A stretch of DNA of 58,877 bases from ChocPot-Mid sp043804925 (GTDB lineage: Bacteria > Bacteroidota > Ignavibacteria > Kapaibacteriales > UBA2268). Positions 1 through 9,369 of this stretch are shown piece by piece; position 1 is the first letter of the stretch, and each line of letters begins with the position of its first letter. The notes beneath the pieces are model-generated. The model made no database searches and was not told where the DNA came from. It saw only the letters and a program-made list of their open reading frames with translations. The stretch is taken from NCBI GenBank assembly GCA_043804925.1, contig JAZDIP010000046.1, positions 1 to 58,877 of the forward strand, written 5' to 3'. Position numbers and translations under genes: made by a program.

Positions 1-1116
1 CACAAGAAAATACAAACCTTCAAAAAAATCCGAAACATTAATTCTTTGTCCATCAATTACTTTTCCTCTCCAGACTTCTCTTCCCATAATATCATAAATT
101 TGAATTTTATCATTAATACCTGATATTGAGATGAAATCAGAAGCAGGATTAGGGTAAATAATGAAATCTTTTTGAGTTATTCCATCATCGACATCTGTAA
201 TAAAGTCAGACAATCTTGCTCTGAAAGCACCCATATCCGTACCTGCATATATGTAAATACTATCGGTTGCTATAGTATTTGTTGAATTTCCACCCAGACC
301 GGCATTTGTCATTACCCAATTGTCACCGTTATCGCTTGAGACATAAAATCCTCTTTGTAAAGTTCCTGCAAAAATATAATTATCCATTGCGGTTAAAGAA
401 TATACCCAAAGATTGTTTAATCCACTTTTTTTACTAAGCCAGTTTTCACCATTATCCGATGAATGATAAACTCCTCCGGCTTGCAATCCGACAAAAATGT
501 TTTCACCGCTAATGACTATAGACCGGATATCAACATTCCATCCGAATCCATTGATTTTTTGTATCCAGTTTTCACCATAATCTGTAGATACAAATACACC
601 GGCACCTTCTGTACCGAGGAAAACCATATTATCCTTGACCGATAATCTGTAAGGATATGATTCTGCAGGTAATCCTACATTCTTTTTGACCCAGTTTTCT
701 CCAAAATCACTTGAAACAAAGACATCGTCGAATGTAGCAACAAAAATATAATTTCCCAAAATTGCCATTGCATTTGTGATACCTGAGAATCCTGAACTTT
801 TTGATGTCCATGATTCACCATTATCGGATGATAAGAAAATAGTTCCTTTTGAACCTGCAAAAATATTATCTCCGTTAAAAGCGAAAGCTCTTATTGTGTC
901 ATTGGTTAATCCGTTATTCTTCGTAACCCAATTATTGCCATTATCAGACGAAAAGAAAATTCCTTGATTAGTTCCAACAAAAATGAAATCATTTTTTATT
1001 GAGATATCTTTTGTATCTCCCCCGGTAAAGTTACTTAACGGTTCCCATTGTGCTTTAACAATACTTGATGATAAAGTCAAGATTGCAATCAAAATAAAAA
1101 AGTAAAAAGTTCTCAT
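1..1116 (-). CDS. T9SS-sorted Asp-box (BNR) propeller protein, 3' end cut by the window edge
   Basis: The ATG at 1116 begins a signal peptide (MRTFYFFILIAILTLSSS). The protein reads in frame to base 1, so the last residues lie outside the window. At least six Asp-box motifs of the form SSDxGxxW (for example SSDNGESW, STDYGENW) mark successive blades of a secreted beta-propeller. The C-terminus carries the T9SS sorting-domain signature IYPNPASDFISIS followed by DIMGREVW, so the protein is probably exported and attached at the outer membrane. It is a close paralogue of the gene at 5592-6773, with the same blade order and a nearly identical C-terminal domain. The ligand or function is not recognisable. 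The family assignment is secure, the biochemical role is not. Confidence 0.85.
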   Translation of the reverse strand, partial: MRTFYFFILIAILTLSSSIVKAQWEPLSNFTGGDTKDISIKNDFIFVGTNQGIFFSSDNGNNWVTKNNGLTNDTIRAFAFNGDNIFAGSKGTIFLSSDNGESWTSKSSGFSGITNAMAILGNYIFVATFDDVFVSSDFGENWVKKNVGLPAESYPYRLSVKDNMVFLGTEGAGVFVSTDYGENWIQKINGFGWNVDIRSIVISGENIFVGLQAGGVYHSSDNGENWLSKKSGLNNLWVYSLTAMDNYIFAGTLQRGFYVSSDNGDNWVMTNAGLGGNSTNTIATDSIYIYAGTDMGAFRARLSDFITDVDDGITQKDFIIYPNPASDFISISGINDKIQIYDIMGREVWRGKVIDGQRINVSDFFEGLYFLV

Positions 1117-1150
1117 AATGTTTCCTAAAAAATATTTTACAAAAATTTAT

Positions 1151-2635
1151 TTATCTCATAATCACAAAATTTGTTCTTTCAATTTGATTTCCTGAATTAA
1201 TGAGCAAATAATAAACACCTTCAGGAAGTTTGCTGACATCTACTTTTTCTTTCAATTCGGAAATGAGAACTTTATTACCTAATACATCATAAATTTCGAT
1301 ACTTCCGGTTTGGGTTAGGGAATATGAAATATTCAGATAATCTGATACAGGATTTGGGAAAATTTCTAATGAATTTGAAACCGAGCCCTTTTCTTCTTCC
1401 ACACCAACAGTCCCCTGATATGTTACTTCAATTTTATATCCACCGAAAGCAAAAGCTCTTCCTTTGTAATCATTGAATCTTAATGAAGAATTTGAATTAG
1501 TCCATTGTGAGCCATCCCAGGTTTGATATAACATTGTTAAAAGGTATCCATTATCATTATAGGTTGATATCCTTTGGTCGCGATCTTCATAGACACCATC
1601 TACCATTTCTGTCCACTTCCAGTAAATTTCATTACCGTTTGAATCATAAGTATAATAGTCCTTTTCAGAAAAATCCAATACACCATCAGTATATGCTTCA
1701 TAGAAATAAGTGAGTTGATTTCCGTTTGAGTCGTAGGTTAATTCTTCTTGTTGAGTAACAATCCAATCTCCGTTTACCCACTCTTCTTCTACCCAAGTTA
1801 GATAATTATCATTAGTATCATAAGTCTGTGACCACCTTGCTACACTAGTCCATTGTTCATTTTGCCATGTTTCATACAAATTTAGAAGTAGATTTCCGTT
1901 TGAATCATTGGTATAAGTATTTTGCTGAATATTCACCCATTGCCCGTTTTGCCATCGTTCCAAAAAATATTTGATGTAATACCCGTTTTCATCATATGTA
2001 AAAGTTGCCTGAGAAGAATTCACCCATTCTTCATTCTGCCAAAGTTCAAATAAATAGGATGTCTCATTGTTATTATTGTCAAATGTATAAGTATAGCGAA
2101 ATTCATTTACCCATTCTCCGTTTTGCAAAATTTCTTCTGACCACAATGTGTTATTCCCTTGTGAGTCATACTCTAAAGTTCCTTTATACTCATATACCCA
2201 TTTCCAGTATGCGTCATCGAATGTTGCCTCTAAATATGACAGATTGTTACCTTTTGCGTCATAGGTATATGTAGTACTTGTAACGCCATACCACCAATCA
2301 TCTCCCGGGGTTTGTTCCGTTAGCTCAGTTAATACGTTGCCCATTTCATCAAAAGTTTTTGTTATGCGTTCAGAGGTAGTCCATTTGCTGCCATAATTAT
2401 TTTCTAAAGTTGAAGTAAGCATGTTCCCATTATCGTCGTAAGTATAGGTATATCTTTTTCGGCTATTATCAACTAAATATACCGTTACACTTTCAACCAA
2501 ATTTGAATCGATTGAAGTAATTTTTTCATGAGTTTTTTTAAACTTATTAGGTAGTTCTCCTTTCTTGGATTGAGCAAGAGATGTTTGAATTGAAAAGACT
2601 ATTAAGACCAGAAAAAAAACGTAAAACTTTTTCAT
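1151..2635 (-). CDS. T9SS-sorted protein with TYDxNGN / W-x-GxW repeats
   Basis: This 494-residue protein has a signal peptide (residues 1-21, ending SLAQ). About ten repeats of roughly 30 residues follow, each with a TYDxNGN turn and a hydrophobic WQNGQWV-type strand. The repeats recall YD/RHS repeats but have a distinctive tryptophan pair, and no RHS core or toxin domain is present. The last ~75 residues form a T9SS sorting domain (EIFPNPVSDYLNIS, then DVLGNKV). It is a surface or secreted protein of unknown function, probably an elongated beta-sheet wrapper. The 646-residue protein at 28004-29932 is a paralogue. It lies in a run of five T9SS cargo genes on the same strand. Confidence 0.85.
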   Translation of the reverse strand: MKKFYVFFLVLIVFSIQTSLAQSKKGELPNKFKKTHEKITSIDSNLVESVTVYLVDNSRKRYTYTYDDNGNMLTSTLENNYGSKWTTSERITKTFDEMGNVLTELTEQTPGDDWWYGVTSTTYTYDAKGNNLSYLEATFDDAYWKWVYEYKGTLEYDSQGNNTLWSEEILQNGEWVNEFRYTYTFDNNNNETSYLFELWQNEEWVNSSQATFTYDENGYYIKYFLERWQNGQWVNIQQNTYTNDSNGNLLLNLYETWQNEQWTSVARWSQTYDTNDNYLTWVEEEWVNGDWIVTQQEELTYDSNGNQLTYFYEAYTDGVLDFSEKDYYTYDSNGNEIYWKWTEMVDGVYEDRDQRISTYNDNGYLLTMLYQTWDGSQWTNSNSSLRFNDYKGRAFAFGGYKIEVTYQGTVGVEEEKGSVSNSLEIFPNPVSDYLNISYSLTQTGSIEIYDVLGNKVLISELKEKVDVSKLPEGVYYLLINSGNQIERTNFVIMR

Positions 2636-2689
2636 AACAATACCTTTAAATAATCAATAATATATATTTTTAACAGATATAAAGTTCTT

Positions 2690-5491
2690 CTACCTTATAA
2701 CTGTCATTTTTTTTGTTATTTTTCCTTCTTCACTTGTTAGACAGTAAAAATATGCTCCCGGAACTAAATCAATAGTATTTATTTTTACTTCATGTATTCC
2801 CGACTTGAAATATCCTTCTTCAATTGTCCGAATTTCATTGCCGTTAATGTCGTATAATTTAATATTAATAAATTCATCATTTGATATTGAAAATTTTATC
2901 TGAGTTGATGTTTTTGCATGATTAGGAAAATTTTGTTCCAAAGAGAATGAATAATTATCATTCTTTTTGTCATGAATCCCTGAGTAAACAACTTTTGTGG
3001 TGAAAATACCGGCTCCTTGGGTGGCAACGGCAACAGTTCCATCTAATTCTCTCGCTTCTACCATATCCACAATAATATTGCCTATAGAATTTGCTCCTTC
3101 CTTCACCCAAACTGTTTGAACACCTGCAAGGTTTAATGTTGAATATAATCCGGTTGATGTTCCAACAAAATATATCGGTCCTTCAGGTGTGTGAAGCATT
3201 TTTAACCAGCGGATTGAAGGACCCGCACCGCTTCCGTCAGGATTTTCTTCGAGATTACCTCCTTCAATAACCCATGATGCTCCACCATCAGTTGAATGGA
3301 AAATACTTTGAACATTATAATTGGAAAAGATTACGAAAAGATTATCAGCGTTATGCGGGTCAATCTCTATGCAGGCAACAAAACCATTAATTGGAAATTC
3401 CAGATTGATTAACTGAATAGGTATAGGATTTCCAGTATTTGCATCATCAAGACGGTATACATTACCTTTAGATGAACCGAAATATAACCTGTTTGCCGGG
3501 ACTTTCGAAACTGAAATTGCAGTAATTGATTCTTCAATTGGTAACCAGGCATTTGTCAGTCCTGACCATCCTGAATTTCTAAAGTTAGAATCAATAGTTG
3601 AAGCATCCATGTCTGTTTTTCGCCATATTTGATTTTTTTTGGGAATGTAAAATGTCTTATTATCATTTGGGTCAAGGACAAAAATATTAAAGAAATCAAA
3701 GTTTGAGGCAGTCAACAAATCAGGTCTTTGGTAAAAAACATCAATTGAATTATTATCATCATCAAACCTTGAACTGACAATACCTCCATACTGATATGAA
3801 CCGAGAATAAATTTCTTGTTATCGGCAACACAAGTAGCAAAGCCATCACCTGCCTGAATGCAAGTCCAAGGTGTTTTTAAATCGTCTGTGAATGTGAACA
3901 TTGTGGAATTATCCTGAAGCCCACCATATAGGAAATCATCGGTGGAAGCATGGTCAAGCGAGACTGAATAAAATTGTGAACCGAGTAATCCATTATTCAT
4001 AGAAGTCCACGAAACCTCATCTGCCATGCAATTATTAGTCTTATGAACACCACCGTCGTTCGTTACAAAAAGACAATCCGGATTTGAAGGAAGGAATGCT
4101 AAACCATGAATATCGGGATGGCAATATTGATTTGTTGCATCCCAACTGCCAGGAGGAATATATCCCCCTATTTGACTTGTTGAATCGCTACTCTCAAATC
4201 CATTTGTGGAACGGTAAAGGCAGGTACCACCGAGTATTACTGTATTTTCATCGTCGGGTTTAACTTTTAATGTCATGCAATAAGCACCTAAGGTTGAATA
4301 GTCCCAAGTTTTTGCTGTCCAAGTCGGCAGGAAAAATGAACGATTTTCCCATTTAATTCCACTTTGTTCAGAGTAAGTATATTTCCAAAACCCATGTGAG
4401 GAACTTGAAAAAGAAATATAATCATCAGTTGGATTAGGTTTCTCTGTTAATATATACAATACATTTTCGTTTGATGGTGCAAGTGCAAGCTTAATTACTC
4501 TTGTATTTTCCATGAAACTTTGTGGTGTTATATTATTCCAATTAATTCCATCAGTGGAACGGAAAATCCCGAACTGCGATGGCTCATTACCGTTTATTGT
4601 TATTTCCGACAAAGATGCATAAAAAATTCCATCCGATGTCTTTATAATATCCGAAGAAAAGGACATATTTTGTCCATCTCCCAATACTCTTGTCCAACTT
4701 CCTCCTCCATCGGTTGAACGCATTATACCTCCAAAACATGCAGCATAAACAACATCTTCATCATTGTTATTATTATCAACAACAATATTCCATACACCCT
4801 GAAAAGGATTTGTCAATGTTGTTGGTACATTGAATCTCGTTGATTCCAAAATATTCCAGCTCGCACCATTATCAGTTGACTTATAAATTCCATTACCGAT
4901 ACTTAACATTCTCATTGAGCGGGTGAATTTTCTATCAATAGTACTAAGCAATTCTCCGGTACCATAATACCATGTATTTGTCATACCCTGCCGCTTATCT
5001 TGAACGACACAACCCACAGATTGAATTGCATTAGGAGGAGTTGTTTTCATCCATGAATTGCCTGCGTCAATTGAATGCCACATACCACCGGAAGCTGCTC
5101 CGGCATTGATTATATTTTTATTTTCGACATCGAAAGCAATACAAAGAAACCTGCCACCATAGTGCCATGGTCCTCTTTGTTTCCATGTTTGAGTTTGAAT
5201 ATTTGGTTTATCGGCTCCAACTTTTTTCATGGAATAATAATCTTCTTTGGATGGAATTGAATTGACAAATTTTAATTCACGTTCTTTAATGTTTAAAGGT
5301 AAGGCGTTGATTTTTGGATCGCGTGTTTTATTAAATTCATGCTCTGCCTGAAATATTAACCGCTCAGTTTTTGAGGTCATTGTTCCAACCTGCTCTTTCT
5401 TCAATAAAGAATTCTTTCCAATCGGTTCTTTAGAAAGCAGAATATTAATACCGATTATAAAGCAACAAATTAATAGTATTGTTTTTTTCAT
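2690..5491 (-). CDS. Large T9SS-sorted sortilin/BNR-type propeller protein
   Basis: The protein has 933 residues with a signal peptide at 1-20 (MKKTILLICCFIIGINIL). Multiple Asp-box motifs (STDNGASW, STDGGGSW, STDGGASW) and phrases such as NDGGVHKT place it with VPS10/Ycf48-like multi-bladed propellers, common in secreted proteins of this phylum. The C-terminal ~85 residues form a sorting domain of the LEQNFPN...TQIKFS type, typical of Chlorobi/Ignavibacteria-like T9SS cargo and different in wording from the FPNPxxD type of its neighbours. It is most likely an exported protein. No catalytic residues can be named. It sits 54 bases from the 494-residue protein gene. Confidence 0.85.
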   Translation of the reverse strand: MKKTILLICCFIIGINILLSKEPIGKNSLLKKEQVGTMTSKTERLIFQAEHEFNKTRDPKINALPLNIKERELKFVNSIPSKEDYYSMKKVGADKPNIQTQTWKQRGPWHYGGRFLCIAFDVENKNIINAGAASGGMWHSIDAGNSWMKTTPPNAIQSVGCVVQDKRQGMTNTWYYGTGELLSTIDRKFTRSMRMLSIGNGIYKSTDNGASWNILESTRFNVPTTLTNPFQGVWNIVVDNNNNDEDVVYAACFGGIMRSTDGGGSWTRVLGDGQNMSFSSDIIKTSDGIFYASLSEITINGNEPSQFGIFRSTDGINWNNITPQSFMENTRVIKLALAPSNENVLYILTEKPNPTDDYISFSSSSHGFWKYTYSEQSGIKWENRSFFLPTWTAKTWDYSTLGAYCMTLKVKPDDENTVILGGTCLYRSTNGFESSDSTSQIGGYIPPGSWDATNQYCHPDIHGLAFLPSNPDCLFVTNDGGVHKTNNCMADEVSWTSMNNGLLGSQFYSVSLDHASTDDFLYGGLQDNSTMFTFTDDLKTPWTCIQAGDGFATCVADNKKFILGSYQYGGIVSSRFDDDNNSIDVFYQRPDLLTASNFDFFNIFVLDPNDNKTFYIPKKNQIWRKTDMDASTIDSNFRNSGWSGLTNAWLPIEESITAISVSKVPANRLYFGSSKGNVYRLDDANTGNPIPIQLINLEFPINGFVACIEIDPHNADNLFVIFSNYNVQSIFHSTDGGASWVIEGGNLEENPDGSGAGPSIRWLKMLHTPEGPIYFVGTSTGLYSTLNLAGVQTVWVKEGANSIGNIIVDMVEARELDGTVAVATQGAGIFTTKVVYSGIHDKKNDNYSFSLEQNFPNHAKTSTQIKFSISNDEFINIKLYDINGNEIRTIEEGYFKSGIHEVKINTIDLVPGAYFYCLTSEEGKITKKMTVIR

Positions 5492-5591
5492 TTCATTACC
5501 TATTGTTTTTCACATTATTTTTTCTTTGCCTTCTCTACGAGCTTTGCGAGAGAAAAGAAGTATCTCTCATAGTCCACAAAGTCTGCAAAGT

Positions 5592-6773
5592 TTATCTTAA
5601 AATCATAAAATTCTTTGTTACTTGATTTTTATTAGAAATAATATAATATACTCCTTGGCTAAAACCTGAAACATCAATTCTCATTCCATCATTTATTATT
5701 CCTATCCAGACTTCTCTACCCATAATGTCATAAATTTGAATTTTATCATTTATATCTGATATTGAGATGAAGTCAGAAGCAGGATTGGGGTATATCGAGA
5801 AATGACTCTCAGTATTAATTTCATTAACATCAACAATTACTTCCGAAACGGGTATCCTGAAAGCACCCATATCCGTACCTGCATAAATATATGTATTGTT
5901 AGTTGCAATAGTACCAATTGCATTTCCACCAAGTCCGACATTCGTCAAAATCCAATTTTCGCCAAAATCACTACTTATGAAAAAACCTCTTCCAAGAGTT
6001 CCTAAGAAAATAGTATTTTGATAGGATGCCAGTGAATATCCCCAAAGTGACTGCAATTCCAATCCATTTTTTTTCGGAATCCAAAATTCACCATTATCAG
6101 TAGACATATATACACCCCCGGCTTGAAGTCCTATGAAAATTTTATCATCATTTATTGTTATGGACCGTACATCTTTAATGGTTAATCCATTATTTTTTTC
6201 TACCCAATTTTCACCCAAATCAGTTGACATAAACATTCCATCACCGGTGGAAAGAAAAAGATTGTTTTCCTTAGCAATAATATCACTTGTAAAAGAAGAT
6301 GTTATACCTTGGCTCTTCTTCGTCCAATTCTCTCCATCATCAGTTGAAAGATAAACTCCAGTTGAAAGACCATCTAAATAATTGTACACAACTGCAAAGA
6401 TGTTAGATCCAATATTAGTCATTGAAAAAATTTTTCCATTTAACCCTGAATTTTTTAGAATCCATGTATCACCATTATTGGTTGACATATATACACCTGC
6501 CCAAGTGCCTGCAAAAACCTTGTTATTACTGAAGGCAAAGCATTTGATTGTATCATTAGTTATGCCATTACTTTTTTTGGTCCAATTTGTACCGTTATTT
6601 GTTGATTGGTAAATACCCTGATAAGTTGCCGCATAAATATAATTTCCATTAATTGCTATTTCTCTAACAGTTCCATATGGCAACCCTGTACCGCATATAT
6701 CCCATACTGCTTGAGCTTGTATTATGTGAGAAAAAAATACTACCAAAAAAATAAAAGTTAAACAAGTCTTCAT
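5592..6773 (-). CDS. T9SS-sorted Asp-box propeller protein, paralogue of the gene at 1-1116
   Basis: I chose the ATG at 6773 (MKTCLTFIFLVVFFSHIIQA, signal peptide) over a TTG four codons upstream, because GGAG lies six bases before this ATG. Six Asp-box motifs (STNNGTNW, STNNGDTW, STDDGENW, STDLGENW, STDNGEFW, SSDFGENW) indicate a propeller. The sorting domain reads IYPNPASDFISIS then DIMGREVW, as in the partial gene at the left edge of the window. The pair probably arose by duplication around the two intervening genes. It is exported by T9SS; its function beyond that is unknown. Confidence 0.85.
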   Translation of the reverse strand: MKTCLTFIFLVVFFSHIIQAQAVWDICGTGLPYGTVREIAINGNYIYAATYQGIYQSTNNGTNWTKKSNGITNDTIKCFAFSNNKVFAGTWAGVYMSTNNGDTWILKNSGLNGKIFSMTNIGSNIFAVVYNYLDGLSTGVYLSTDDGENWTKKSQGITSSFTSDIIAKENNLFLSTGDGMFMSTDLGENWVEKNNGLTIKDVRSITINDDKIFIGLQAGGVYMSTDNGEFWIPKKNGLELQSLWGYSLASYQNTIFLGTLGRGFFISSDFGENWILTNVGLGGNAIGTIATNNTYIYAGTDMGAFRIPVSEVIVDVNEINTESHFSIYPNPASDFISISDINDKIQIYDIMGREVWIGIINDGMRIDVSGFSQGVYYIISNKNQVTKNFMILR

Positions 6774-6807
6774 GATAATCTCCAATTATTTATTTTAAAA
6801 AATTTAC

Positions 6808-8112
6808 TTATTTCATAATTAAGAAATTTGCCGATTGTGATTTTTCTGATGAAACGATGTAATAAATACCAGCAGAAAAACCGGAAACATCAATTCCTTG
6901 TTCATTATTTACCAAACCATTCCAGACTTCTCTGCCCATAATATTCATAATTTTAATATTACCGGTTATTCCTGTGACTGTTATATTGTTTTCTGCTGGA
7001 TTAGGATATATATTTAATTCTTTTAATTCCGAAGTAACTTCTTCAATATTAGTAGGAGGCGAGCATCCATCAGAATTCAGTAATGATCTTAATGATCCAT
7101 TAGGAGACAGAAAACATGCCCTCATTCTTTTTGATTGCTCAGGAGTAAAGTTTGCTACGCAGGAATCACTTGTATAATCCATAAAATTCATATACATAAT
7201 TCCCGGGCTTTCAGGAGTACAGGAATCTGTAACTACTCCACTCAGGTTTTTATAAGGAGTATAATTCGACTGATTTGGAGTATCACCACAATCATCCGAG
7301 CCATAGCAATAACCATAGTCGTCTCCCCAGATGTGAAGCAAATTGAAACAGTGTCCTACTTCATGTGAAGCAGTTCCTCCATTATTTCTATTACCAAATG
7401 CACCGGTTGAACCAAAACATTGATAATTGATAACAGCCCCAAAACTTGAATCAAGAATATATGGATATTTTGCATAGCCATTGACTAGTTTAACATTACA
7501 TATCCAAATATTCAAGTATTTGTTTTGGTCCCAAACATCCAAGCCACCAAGTCTATAAAATTTCATGGAATCAGCCAACATAAATGCTTCAACATCGGTA
7601 TATCTTCTTTCTATTCCGTTTGTCGGAAAACCATCAGGTGTTCTTTGTGCAAGACAAAATTGTATTCCCGTATTTGCTTTCAACGAATCAGGAAATGCCC
7701 ACATTGGATGCTGATTTAAACCTGCATAATCTCTGTTAAGCATATCAATCTGTTCAAAGACTCTAATATCAGGGAGATTCTGTTCGTCTTTATTGTAAAC
7801 AATATGCACAACAACGGGAATGGTAATTATTTGCATTGAGTCTGAGATATAATTTTCATTTATCCACTTTTTCATTAAACTTTCTTGTTTTTGGATTACT
7901 GATTCCAAATCAGGATTAGCAATTTTTTGAAGTCGCAAGTATTCAGTTGTTCCGCATTGGAACTCAGGAGCTTGTGCTATTAAAATTGATGAATTGAAAA
8001 ACAAAAATGTTTGGAACAAAATGCAAATTGATATGATTCCCTCTTTTAGAGCAAAGAAGAGATATTTTTCAAATATGATTTTAAAAAACAAAAAAGCATG
8101 AACAGGTCTCAT
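6808..8112 (-). CDS. Secreted M43 (pappalysin/cytophagalysin-type) zinc metalloprotease with T9SS domain
   Basis: The zinc-binding motif HEVGHCFNLLHIWGD (HExxHxxxLxHxxG) and a downstream Met-turn region (MNFMDY) identify a metzincin of the M43 cytophagalysin/pappalysin group. Paired cysteines around YCYGSDDCGDTP are typical of the family. The C-terminus has a T9SS sorting domain (IYPNPAENNITVTG, IMGREVWNG). I took the ATG at 8112; an in-frame TTG lies two codons upstream. No strong ribosome site precedes either start, and the hydrophobic signal segment begins late (about residue 28), so the true start could be further in. It is expected to be a secreted or surface endopeptidase. Confidence 0.88.
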   Translation of the reverse strand: MRPVHAFLFFKIIFEKYLFFALKEGIISICILFQTFLFFNSSILIAQAPEFQCGTTEYLRLQKIANPDLESVIQKQESLMKKWINENYISDSMQIITIPVVVHIVYNKDEQNLPDIRVFEQIDMLNRDYAGLNQHPMWAFPDSLKANTGIQFCLAQRTPDGFPTNGIERRYTDVEAFMLADSMKFYRLGGLDVWDQNKYLNIWICNVKLVNGYAKYPYILDSSFGAVINYQCFGSTGAFGNRNNGGTASHEVGHCFNLLHIWGDDYGYCYGSDDCGDTPNQSNYTPYKNLSGVVTDSCTPESPGIMYMNFMDYTSDSCVANFTPEQSKRMRACFLSPNGSLRSLLNSDGCSPPTNIEEVTSELKELNIYPNPAENNITVTGITGNIKIMNIMGREVWNGLVNNEQGIDVSGFSAGIYYIVSSEKSQSANFLIMK

Positions 8113-8206
8113 ATGCAACTCAATGAAAAACCAAATTCCGTTAATTATTTGCTAATTATAACAAACTTAAGGAATAATTTCTACAAAATATATTTTTATT
8201 TATAAA

Positions 8207-9160
8207 CTAATCATGAATACAACGGACAGACCTTCCCGTATATTTTGGTACGATACTAAATGTACATTCCGGATTATCATTTTTTAGAATCATAATGTAT
8301 GCCCATGTATCTTCACCATTATAATATGCAGTTCCACCAGACCAAAAACATGCATGTGCTCCCAGTCCAATGAATTCACCGCCATACATTGTCCTATAAC
8401 CACCGGGAAGTGCAGTAAAACCACTTTCATTGTTTGCACCTACATTTGGTTCTGTCCAATATGAACTAATGGCTTTAAGATATCCACCTGACACATCCTG
8501 ATTACCCCAATTATATGCTAAATTTGTCCAGTCATAAAAAAGTTCGGGAATGTGGTAACCTTCCGGGGCTATGCCACGTGGGTCATTGATAGCGTACCAA
8601 TTGTAAAGCTTGCCATAAATTTGACCTAATAATGGGTCATTATCGTAATAACACCAGGCACCTGTTCTTAAGTTCAACCATTCTGTTGGGTCGCTTACTT
8701 CAGGAATTGGGTCCCCGTTCCGATACGTACTAACGTCGAGGTTACCTTCCATCCAAACCTGTGAATTTTTCAGCACAGTCAGGTCAAAGTCGTTGCTCTT
8801 AACTCCATCAACAATAACAGCTACTTTCGCAATACCACTTGGCACATTCCATGTAACCCATGTACGTATGGAAGTTTTTTTCCACTCAATAATTTGTGTA
8901 TTGACTCCATTGATTGTAAGAACGCTCTTCTTTTGAGTAGCACCAAAATTTTTCCCTGTAACTGTAATCATCGTATTCCTCAAAGCCGAAGATGGGGAAA
9001 TGCTTTGAATAATTGGAGCAGCCAAAATACTGCCGCCTTTGCCATTTTCGATGATGCTAATATCATCAGTTTTGTCGTTAATGCCTGTCTGTGTTTCATT
9101 GCATGAGTACAAGGAAAAAACAAACAGAATTGCTAATAGTGATAATTTTAAGTTTTTCAT
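8207..9160 (-). CDS. Lipoprotein with IPT/TIG domain and FISUMP domain
   Basis: The 317-residue product begins with a lipoprotein signal ending in LYSC, so it is membrane anchored through Cys20. Residues ~50-130 (APIIQSISPSSALRNTMITV...GKNFG) match an IPT/TIG immunoglobulin-like fold. The remainder (WMEGNLDVSTYRNGDPIPEV, then GKLYNWYAINDPRG, then SGFTALPGGYR, then SVRCIHD) matches the Fibrobacter succinogenes major paralogous (FISUMP) domain. This architecture is common in surface lipoproteins of this group, but no activity is established. It is the first non-T9SS gene after the cargo run. Confidence 0.85.
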   Translation of the reverse strand: MKNLKLSLLAILFVFSLYSCNETQTGINDKTDDISIIENGKGGSILAAPIIQSISPSSALRNTMITVTGKNFGATQKKSVLTINGVNTQIIEWKKTSIRTWVTWNVPSGIAKVAVIVDGVKSNDFDLTVLKNSQVWMEGNLDVSTYRNGDPIPEVSDPTEWLNLRTGAWCYYDNDPLLGQIYGKLYNWYAINDPRGIAPEGYHIPELFYDWTNLAYNWGNQDVSGGYLKAISSYWTEPNVGANNESGFTALPGGYRTMYGGEFIGLGAHACFWSGGTAYYNGEDTWAYIMILKNDNPECTFSIVPKYTGRSVRCIHD

Positions 9161-9369
9161 GTTAAAACTCCCTAAATTTGAAAAAAATATTTTATTTATG
9201 ATAATTTATCAATGTTCATCAATATATATTAATAATCATAATTAACCATTTCCATTTCTACCTTCTGATACATTTTAAATATAAATAATTAAAAATATTT
9301 TTGATATACTTAAAAAATACTTAATTTTATAGTAAATGTTTGATTGTTATATTATGATAAAGGTGTTTC

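Noticed and set aside
1151..2635. RHS/YD-repeat polymorphic toxin
   Set aside because: TYDxNGN repeats are present, but there is no RHS core, no toxin domain and no immunity gene. The end is a T9SS sorting domain.
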